Of a stretch of 12,257 bases of DNA, positions 7,179 to 12,257 are shown piece by piece. Both the position numbers and the translations under genes were made by a program. Positions within the stretch are counted from its first letter, which is position 1, and each line of letters opens with the position of its first letter. The DNA comes from JAZDEY01 sp043808325 [NCBI: Candidatus Eiseniibacteriota bacterium]. GTDB taxonomy: Bacteria > Arandabacterota > Arandabacteria > Arandabacterales. The notes beneath the pieces are model-generated. The model saw only the letters and a program-made list of their open reading frames with translations. It was not told where the DNA came from and ran no database searches. Location: contig JAZDEY010000067.1 of the NCBI GenBank assembly GCA_043808325.1, forward strand, positions 1 to 12,257, in the 5' to 3' direction.

Positions 7179-7970
7179 ATGATTGTAATCGGGGAGAGGC
7201 TGAATTCCAGCAGGCGGCCGGTTCTTGACGCATTGCGCAGTAAGAATGAATCCTTTCTGCTTAAGGAGGCGATAGCCCAGGAGCAGGCCGGCGCCGATTA
7301 CCTAGATCTTAACACGGCTGCCCTCTTGGATAAAGAGATCGAGACCCTCCAGTGGGCCATCCCTCTGCTGCAGAGTACGTGCAAGGTCCCGCTGTCGCTT
7401 GACACACCGAACCCGGACGCTATGGAAGTAGGGCTGCGGCTTCACAAGGGGCAAGCTCTCCTGAACTCCTTGACCGGTGAGACGGTGAGAATCAAGCGAT
7501 TGCTGCCCCTGATCAAGGAATTCAAGCCTCGCGTGATTGCCTTGTGCCTTGATGATGCGGGCGTTCCCAAGAGCTCCGATAGAGAGCTCGCGATAGCCCA
7601 GGCTACCGTGACGCTGCTGGAGAGGGAAGGTCTTGATCCCAAGGACATCTTTGTCGATCCCCTTGTTCGACCCGTCGGAGTGGACGAGCAGGCCGTGATC
7701 CTCTTTCTTGAGTCGCTTGGCAAGATCAAGCAGAGCCTGCCCCTTGTGCGAACCGTGGCTGGAATCAGCAACGTGTCTTTTGGGCTTCCCCAGCGAAAGA
7801 TGCTCAATAGGACCTTTCTCGTGCTCGCCCTTGAGAAGGGGCTCGATGCTGCGATCCTTGACCCTCTTGACAAGGACACTATGTCTATCCTGAGCTCCAC
7901 CCGAGCCCTTCTTGGTCTTGATCCCGGCTTGAGGGGTTATCTCGCCGGGGCCCGCCTCAGGAGGCCATAG
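7179..7970 (+). CDS. Methyltetrahydrofolate:corrinoid protein methyltransferase (AcsE/MeTr-like)
   Basis: This 263-residue protein is a pterin-binding TIM barrel of the MeTr family, the usual length for a stand-alone enzyme. Motifs run in order: GERLNSSRR at the start, AGADYLDLNT (37-46), PLSLDTPNP with D75, LLNSLTGE with N96, IFVDPLVRP with D160, and GISNVSFGLPQR with N198. From memory, D75, N96, D160 and N199 contact the pterin in the Moorella enzyme, so the active site looks complete. The enzyme moves the methyl group of methyl-THF to the cobalt of a corrinoid protein, in the Wood-Ljungdahl pathway or in a split methionine synthase. It starts 38 bp after the MTHFR fusion gene, with GAAGG before the ATG, indicating an operon. 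No carbon monoxide dehydrogenase or corrinoid-protein gene is in the window, so acetogenesis is not shown. Its 3' end overlaps the convergent neighbour by 34 bp. Confidence 0.9.
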   Translation: MIVIGERLNSSRRPVLDALRSKNESFLLKEAIAQEQAGADYLDLNTAALLDKEIETLQWAIPLLQSTCKVPLSLDTPNPDAMEVGLRLHKGQALLNSLTGETVRIKRLLPLIKEFKPRVIALCLDDAGVPKSSDRELAIAQATVTLLEREGLDPKDIFVDPLVRPVGVDEQAVILFLESLGKIKQSLPLVRTVAGISNVSFGLPQRKMLNRTFLVLALEKGLDAAILDPLDKDTMSILSSTRALLGLDPGLRGYLAGARLRRP

Positions 7971-9688
7971 AGTATGGCTGCATTGGCCTGGATATCGGCC
8001 TCGTTCGGAAAGCGCCTGAGGGCCTCTTGGGTCACTGTAAGTGCGGCATCGTATTGCCTGGCGTCGATGTAGACGGCCATAAGGTTGAGGTAAGGATGTG
8101 GGCTGTTCGGCTCCAGGTCCCTGAATCTGCCGAACATCTGGGCTGCCTCGGTGTATCTGCCCAGTTTGTGATAGACGCTCCCCAGGTTATTGATCGCACT
8201 GGCGTAGTTGGGATCGATGCCGATCGCGCGCCTGTAATAAGTGATTGCCGCTTCGTAGTTCTTCTCGTCCGACTCGATGTTGCCCAGGTTGAATAGGGTA
8301 GCCTTGTCGCTGGGAAGGAGGGAGGCAGCCTTCAGGTAGTACTTCTTGGCTTCGGTGTTCTTGCCCTGCTGCCTGTACCAGTTTCCCATGACCACATTGA
8401 AACTGGGCGAATCGGGAGTTCTCTTGAGGGTAGCCCTTGCCAGGGAGAGATTATCTTTCCAGACGTGGTTCCGCTCCCAGGTCATTATCGATAAGGCGAC
8501 CGTTGCCGCACAGACCATCGCCAGTGCTGCTCTCCGCCTGGCGGGCCTGGCGAGAAGAGCTGCCAGGACGCCGCCCACGGCAACTAGGAATCCTGAAGAT
8601 GGCGAGTAAAGGAGGCGCTCCGCTTTCATGACCCCAATCGCAAACGGGATGTTGGAGACCGGGAGAATTGTGATCGCGAAGAGACCCAGCCCCCACGCGA
8701 TCGCCGGGTATCTTTTCCAGGACCAGGCTATGGCGTAGCCGATCGCAGCCACAACGGCCAACGCTGCGAGAGCGCTCAACTGTGAAGGGCTAAGCGTGAT
8801 TGGCACGCGCCAGTAGTCGGCACTCAGTCGGACGGGAGCGAGCAAGAGCCCAACATATTCCATAAGCACCCGAAGAGCCGTCAGGATCCGGGCACCCGAT
8901 GGAAGGTCGGCAAAGCCTACGTGGACCACGCGGTTGGAAACTGCACCGGATCGCAAGAGCAGAAATAGCGTGAGGCTAGCAGCGTACCCGCCAAACAAGG
9001 CAAGCGCGCGCCGCCTGCCTCTGAGGATGTTCCTGCGCCGTGGCAGCATGACTTCGGTCATGAGGATCACAGCCGGCGCCGTGACCCCGACCTCCTTGGA
9101 CAGTGTGCCTCCGAGATACGCCAGGACTGAGACCAGTCCCCAGCACCAAACCCGGAATCCCTGGAGACGCATTGCCACGAAGTAGCCCCAAGAGCAAAGG
9201 ATGATCCCTACCAGCGCTAGGATCTCAGCCCGGCCCACCACGTTGGCCACGGCCTCGGTATGGATGGGATGAACTGCAAACAGGAGCGCAGCGATGATTG
9301 CGAGGGCTTCATTTGCGAAGATCTCCCGGACCAGAAAGAAGAGAAGCAGGCTCGCCAGGGCATGCAACAGCACATTCACTTCGTGGAACCACCCGGGCCT
9401 CAATCCGTGGACGCGGTACTCCAGCGCATAGGTGGTCATGGTGAGCGGGCGATACAAGCTCTTATCGGGCGCCGAGTCCACACCGACCCAGTAGGTCGAA
9501 GTAAACAATCCGGGGATATTGGAGAGCGACCTTATGGCTGGGTTCTTTGCCACTATGTCCATATCGTCGTAGGTAAAGTCGGACCGGAAGGTGTTCGAGT
9601 AGACAAGCATGGCCGTCAGAGGAACTAGCCACACCAACTTGGTGAGCGATCTCGCGCGAGGACTCGAAACAGCATGCTTTCTCGGCAT
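7937..9688 (-). CDS. TMTC-like membrane glycosyltransferase with C-terminal TPR repeats
   Basis: This 583-residue protein has a multi-span N-terminal part (first helix about 17-31, then several up to about 402) and a soluble C-terminal part. Hallmarks of the GT-C/TMTC group are present: the acidic dyad D41/D42 in FTYDDMD in the first outer loop, the expected catalytic site; YRPL (79-82); NVLLH; HPIHTEAV (140-147); and ERLLYSPSSGF (357-367). Residues about 425-575 hold four TPR-like units (for example LFNLGNIESDEKNYEAAITY, then INNLGSVYHKLGRYTEAA). Family members use a lipid-linked sugar to O-glycosylate proteins outside the cytoplasmic membrane; sugar and acceptors here are unknown. The start has GAGGAG (9702-9697, minus) eight bases upstream and a good promoter at 9779-9751. 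It is transcribed alone and converges on the methyltransferase gene. The next gene encodes a large secreted protein that could be a substrate, but that is speculation. Confidence 0.88.
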   Translation of the reverse strand: MPRKHAVSSPRARSLTKLVWLVPLTAMLVYSNTFRSDFTYDDMDIVAKNPAIRSLSNIPGLFTSTYWVGVDSAPDKSLYRPLTMTTYALEYRVHGLRPGWFHEVNVLLHALASLLLFFLVREIFANEALAIIAALLFAVHPIHTEAVANVVGRAEILALVGIILCSWGYFVAMRLQGFRVWCWGLVSVLAYLGGTLSKEVGVTAPAVILMTEVMLPRRRNILRGRRRALALFGGYAASLTLFLLLRSGAVSNRVVHVGFADLPSGARILTALRVLMEYVGLLLAPVRLSADYWRVPITLSPSQLSALAALAVVAAIGYAIAWSWKRYPAIAWGLGLFAITILPVSNIPFAIGVMKAERLLYSPSSGFLVAVGGVLAALLARPARRRAALAMVCAATVALSIMTWERNHVWKDNLSLARATLKRTPDSPSFNVVMGNWYRQQGKNTEAKKYYLKAASLLPSDKATLFNLGNIESDEKNYEAAITYYRRAIGIDPNYASAINNLGSVYHKLGRYTEAAQMFGRFRDLEPNSPHPYLNLMAVYIDARQYDAALTVTQEALRRFPNEADIQANAAILYGLLRRAPAR

Positions 9689-9750
9689 CGCTCTGGCTCC
9701 TCTTCACGGGATCGGACGGAAACATCGGTCCCCCCCGCAATTCTCCCTTC

Positions 9751-9779
9751 CTTATATTGGAAACGGAGGCCCCTGTCAA
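9751..9779 (-). promoter_or_regulatory. Near-consensus promoter of the TMTC-like gene
   Basis: Read on the minus strand, a perfect -35 TTGACA (9779-9774) is separated by exactly 17 bp from a -10 TATAAG (9756-9751, 5 of 6). Transcription would start near 9744, giving a leader of about 55 nt that ends in GAGGAG before the ATG at 9688. A perfect 10-bp dyad begins four bases upstream of the -35 box. Confidence 0.75.
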
Positions 9780-9782
9780 CCA

Positions 9783-9808
9783 CGATTGGCCCCCCGCAGG
9801 GCCAATCG
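9783..9808. promoter_or_regulatory. Perfect 10-bp inverted repeat beside the -35 box
   Basis: CGATTGGCCC (9783-9792) and GGGCCAATCG (9799-9808) are perfect reverse complements separated by six bases (CCCGCA). Neither side carries a T-run, so it is not an intrinsic terminator. It sits immediately upstream of the minus-strand -35 box and about 260 bp before the start of the divergent secreted-protein gene. The position suits an activator or repressor site serving one or both promoters. The regulator is unknown. Confidence 0.55.
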
Positions 9809-9916
9809 CAGATTGCCCCGTGCCAAAGAGTGCACCCTCAGCCCAAAAAAGGATCAAGATCAGCAAATCTCAAGGCTTACGCTATGCAATGAGCGCACCC
9901 AGAAGCGCGTTTTGAA

Positions 9917-9946
9917 TTGACAGCGCCGTTTCATTCGTGCTAAGCT
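9917..9946 (+). promoter_or_regulatory. Weak candidate promoter of the secreted repeat protein gene
   Basis: TTGACA (9917-9922) is a perfect -35 match, but the best -10 at 18 bp is TAAGCT (9941-9946), only 3 of 6. TATAGA at 9955-9960 looks better but is too far away. The leader downstream contains a 7-bp hairpin, CGACACG (9983-9989) with CGTGTCG (10002-10008), and a competing small hairpin ACGG/CCGT nested in it. Another sigma factor could be used. Confidence 0.28.
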
Positions 9947-10070
9947 TCTATGTGTATAGATCAGCCCTGATGGGGAAGAGTTCGACACGCAACGGACCTG
10001 CCGTGTCGCTCGATCGTTATCCATGGAATGGAAAACTGGGGTTGGATTCCCACAAGGGAGGTACTACATC

Positions 10071-12257
10071 ATGTGGAAGCAGAGTGATAGGTTTGCACTG
10101 ACAGTACTCGGCCTGGCACTTGCCGCGATTGTTGTGTTTACCACGGCAGGCCCGGCGATGGCCGACACGCGCGCCAAACCCGTGGCCGGCACGGCTGCCG
10201 ACGTTCCGGGGCTCGCTATTGGACTGACCGATTTCGAGCTTGACGGGAATGCGATTACCCACAACGTGAACCCCGGGGTTCCCGATGACTGGGACCGCCT
10301 GTATGCAAACAATGGCAGCAGCCATCAGCTGATCTGGACCGGAGTCACGCCTGATACTGATGGCAGGACCTACAAGAGCGGGTCCACCGACCTTGAGGAC
10401 TTTCCCGCTCTGCACTGGGATTTCGGCTCGGTTCCTCCCAAGGCCGACATCCAGAACTCCTATGTTGCTGTCTATCAGGATAACCACATCTATTTCGGTG
10501 CTGACCGGTTGTCCGCCACCGGCAATTCCTACTTGGGCTTCTGGCTGCTCCAGAACCCGGTTTCAGCGGATCCGGGTGGAGGCTTCACGGGTAACCGTAC
10601 CGTGGGAGATGTGCTGATTCTGGCTAATTTCGGAGGTGGTGGGAAGACGGTAATCGCCGCTTACAAGTGGGTCGGTGGCGCCGCTCCTCTGAGTCCGCTC
10701 CCTATCGATGCCGACAAGGATTATGCAATCGTAAACACGACCAGCGTCTCGTCGCCGTGGCCCTATCCGCTCGGAGCTACCGCGCCTTATACTTTCCCGG
10801 CCGGGGCATTCTTTGAAGGCGGTGCCGACTTGGCCGACATGGGTATCACGGGCTGCTTCGCATACTTCTTGACCGAGACCCGCTCGTCCTCCTCATTGAC
10901 GTCCGAGCTTAAGAACTTCGTACTGGGACGCCTGCCTACTAAACCCGCCGTGCATGTCACGCCGGCGAACCAGAGCATCTGCGTCGGGGACCCGGCGGTC
11001 ACCTTCTGTGCCGGGGTCGATTCGGGAACCGGCGCTCCGCCCTTCACCTATGCGTGGACGGGACCCGGCGGTTTCACCTCGACCGATACCTGCATAACAG
11101 TGGGGGCGGGCTTTGCGGCGGGGACTTACGTCTACAGAGTAGTTGTGACGGGATGCAATTTCTGTGCTTCGGACCCGGTTTCCGATACCCTGACCGTCAA
11201 CGTCGTACCGTCAGTTTCGATTGACGGGCCGAGTGCAGTGTGTCCTTCATCCGCCAATGGCCATTGCGGCCCCGTAGGCATGGCGTCATATTTATGGTCG
11301 ATCTCGGGTAACGGCAGTATCGTGGGGCCGGCTAATGGCCAGTGTGTCCAGGTGCTGGCGGGCTCGAATTGCGCCGAGAGCTACAACTTGACCCTAAGAA
11401 CCGGCAACGCCTCTGGATGTAGTGGTGTCGGCCAGAAGAGTGTGACGGTCAACGACACCGGCGCACCCGTGATCACCTGCCCGGCCAACATAACTATCCA
11501 GTGCACGGAATCGATAGAGCCGGGGCGTACAGGCACCGCGACCGCGACCGACAATTGCGATGCTACGCCTACGATCACCAACAGTGACGTGACAACGGCC
11601 GGCAGTTGTCCTCAGTCTTACGCGATAGCAAGGACCTGGAGAGCCACTGACGATTGTGGCAACTCCGCGACCTGCGTGCAGACGATAACGGTCAGGGACA
11701 GCCAGGCCCCGAGTATCGCTTGCCCGGCCAACATAACTATTCAGTGCACCGAATCGATAGAGCCGGGGCGTACAGGCACCGCAAGCGCGACCGACAATTG
11801 CGATGCTACGCCTACGATCACCAACAGTGACGTGACGACGCCCGGCAGTTGTCCTCAGTCTTACGCGATAGCAAGGACCTGGGTTGCGGTTGACGATTGC
11901 GCCAACTGGGCCTCGTGCACCCAGACTATTACGGTGCGTGACACGACCGATCCGGATATCACCTGCCCGTCTGACATCAGGGTGGCCTACGGTGAGAGCA
12001 CTGAGCCAAGTCACACGGGATCTGCAACGGCCACTGACAACTGCGATCCTTCACCGCGGATTACGTATGGTGACCAGATCCTAGGTGGCCCATGTCCGCA
12101 GTCATATTCCATAGCAAGGACCTGGGTGGCGACGGATGCCTGCGGCAACGAGGACACCTGCATCCAGACGATCACCGTATCGGATATCACACTGCCTGTG
12201 ATCACGTGTCCGAGTGACATCACCGTACAGTGCACCGAAAGCACCGAGCCGGGTCAC
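10071..12257 (+). CDS. Large secreted protein with HYR-like Ig repeats, 3' end beyond the window
   Basis: The frame is open from the ATG at 10071 to the last base (729 codons). AAGGGAGGT (10054-10062) fixes the start. Residues 1-31 are a Sec signal peptide (hydrophobic core, cut expected after A-M-A). Residues 32 to about 295 form an N-terminal module also known from other bacterial surface proteins, with phrases such as LHWDFGSVPPKADIQNSYVA, YFGADRL, YLGFWLLQ and VGDVLILANF; its function is unknown to me. Two PKD/Ig-like domains follow (about 298-460). From residue 470 there are HYR-like repeats of exactly 81 residues, with up to six cysteines each (C470, C478, C496, C513, C529, C535 in the first), likely disulphide-bonded. 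It is probably an extracellular or surface adhesion or matrix protein. No enzymatic motif is seen. The C-terminus, where a sorting signal would lie, is outside the window. Confidence 0.88.
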   Translation, partial: MWKQSDRFALTVLGLALAAIVVFTTAGPAMADTRAKPVAGTAADVPGLAIGLTDFELDGNAITHNVNPGVPDDWDRLYANNGSSHQLIWTGVTPDTDGRTYKSGSTDLEDFPALHWDFGSVPPKADIQNSYVAVYQDNHIYFGADRLSATGNSYLGFWLLQNPVSADPGGGFTGNRTVGDVLILANFGGGGKTVIAAYKWVGGAAPLSPLPIDADKDYAIVNTTSVSSPWPYPLGATAPYTFPAGAFFEGGADLADMGITGCFAYFLTETRSSSSLTSELKNFVLGRLPTKPAVHVTPANQSICVGDPAVTFCAGVDSGTGAPPFTYAWTGPGGFTSTDTCITVGAGFAAGTYVYRVVVTGCNFCASDPVSDTLTVNVVPSVSIDGPSAVCPSSANGHCGPVGMASYLWSISGNGSIVGPANGQCVQVLAGSNCAESYNLTLRTGNASGCSGVGQKSVTVNDTGAPVITCPANITIQCTESIEPGRTGTATATDNCDATPTITNSDVTTAGSCPQSYAIARTWRATDDCGNSATCVQTITVRDSQAPSIACPANITIQCTESIEPGRTGTASATDNCDATPTITNSDVTTPGSCPQSYAIARTWVAVDDCANWASCTQTITVRDTTDPDITCPSDIRVAYGESTEPSHTGSATATDNCDPSPRITYGDQILGGPCPQSYSIARTWVATDACGNEDTCIQTITVSDITLPVITCPSDITVQCTESTEPGH
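11478..12257 (+). repeat. Tandem 243-nt coding repeat, three units plus a partial fourth
   Basis: Units begin at 11478, 11721, 11964 and 12207, all exactly 243 nt (81 codons) apart, each starting at the Cys codon of the C-P-x-x-I motif. The first 162 nt of units 1 and 2 (11478-11639 and 11721-11882) differ at only 6 positions by hand count, about 96% identity. The remaining 81 nt are far more diverged. Unit 3 is more distant and lacks the second cysteine (Tyr instead), yet all three keep the identical ATAGCAAGGACCTGG at the same offset (11625, 11868, 12111). The array continues past the right edge. Confidence 0.93.

Noticed and set aside
6043-7233. Long open frame of 396 codons on the minus strand
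   Set aside because: It lies antisense to the well-supported methyltransferase-reductase gene and its translation shows no domain; the opening is a by-product of codon bias.
7951-7966. Bidirectional terminator between the convergent genes
   Set aside because: GCCTC/GAGGC at 7954-7965 leaves only a two-base loop, and there are no T-runs; it also lies inside both coding regions.
11394-12014. 206-codon minus-strand frame with internal repetition
   Set aside because: Its repeats are simply the complement of the 243-nt coding repeats on the plus strand.

Overview
The window reads as a stretch of chromosome from a moderately GC-rich, Gram-negative-type bacterium. Evidence for an outer membrane and periplasm is an OmpA-like peptidoglycan-binding protein and a large Sec-exported protein with Ig-like repeats. 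HYR-like and ASH (HYDIN/choice-of-anchor-D-type) repeats, a GT-C glycosyltransferase with TPRs, a phosphoreceiver-PilB/GspE fusion and a corrinoid-type C1 gene pair would fit uncultivated FCB-related or similar lineages (for example Zixibacteria-like). That placement is inference only; no marker gene is present. No rRNA, tRNA, CRISPR array, transposase or phage gene was seen.

Layout. (1) Positions 1-231: a probable divergent gene runs off the left edge on the minus strand, and a perfect-consensus sigma-70-type promoter (145-172) drives the OmpA-like gene (232-1455, +). (2) Positions 1452-2568: two damaged genes lie head to head, an HD-domain regulator (minus) and the C-terminal end of an exported ASH-repeat protein (plus). 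Both lack their 5' parts at the same short junction near 2053-2076. (3) Positions 2569-2989: no convincing gene. (4) Positions 2990-5197: an intact fusion of a response-regulator receiver to a type IV pilus/type II secretion assembly ATPase. (5) Positions 5220-7970: a promoter and a two-gene C1/methionine operon, homocysteine methyltransferase-methylenetetrahydrofolate reductase followed by a methyltetrahydrofolate:corrinoid methyltransferase. (6) Positions 7937-9688 (minus): a TMTC-like membrane glycosyltransferase with C-terminal TPRs, overlapping the previous gene tail to tail by 34 bp. (7) Positions 9689-10070: a divergent control region with a near-consensus minus-strand promoter and a perfect 10-bp dyad beside its -35. 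(8) Positions 10071-12257: the 5' part of a large secreted protein, open at the right edge, with a signal peptide, an N-terminal module, Ig/PKD-like domains and strictly 243-nt periodic, cysteine-rich HYR-like repeats.

How the genes may work together. The clearest functional unit is the C1 pair. The reductase domain makes methyl-tetrahydrofolate, the second gene moves the methyl to a corrinoid, and the homocysteine methyltransferase domain can accept it to make methionine. These are the two N-terminal modules of cobalamin-dependent methionine synthase, redistributed and joined to MTHFR, with the corrinoid protein not in this window. The receiver-ATPase suggests phosphorylation-controlled pilus or secretion activity, but no other pilus gene is visible. 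The remaining genes are envelope or surface functions with no obvious direct link to one another.
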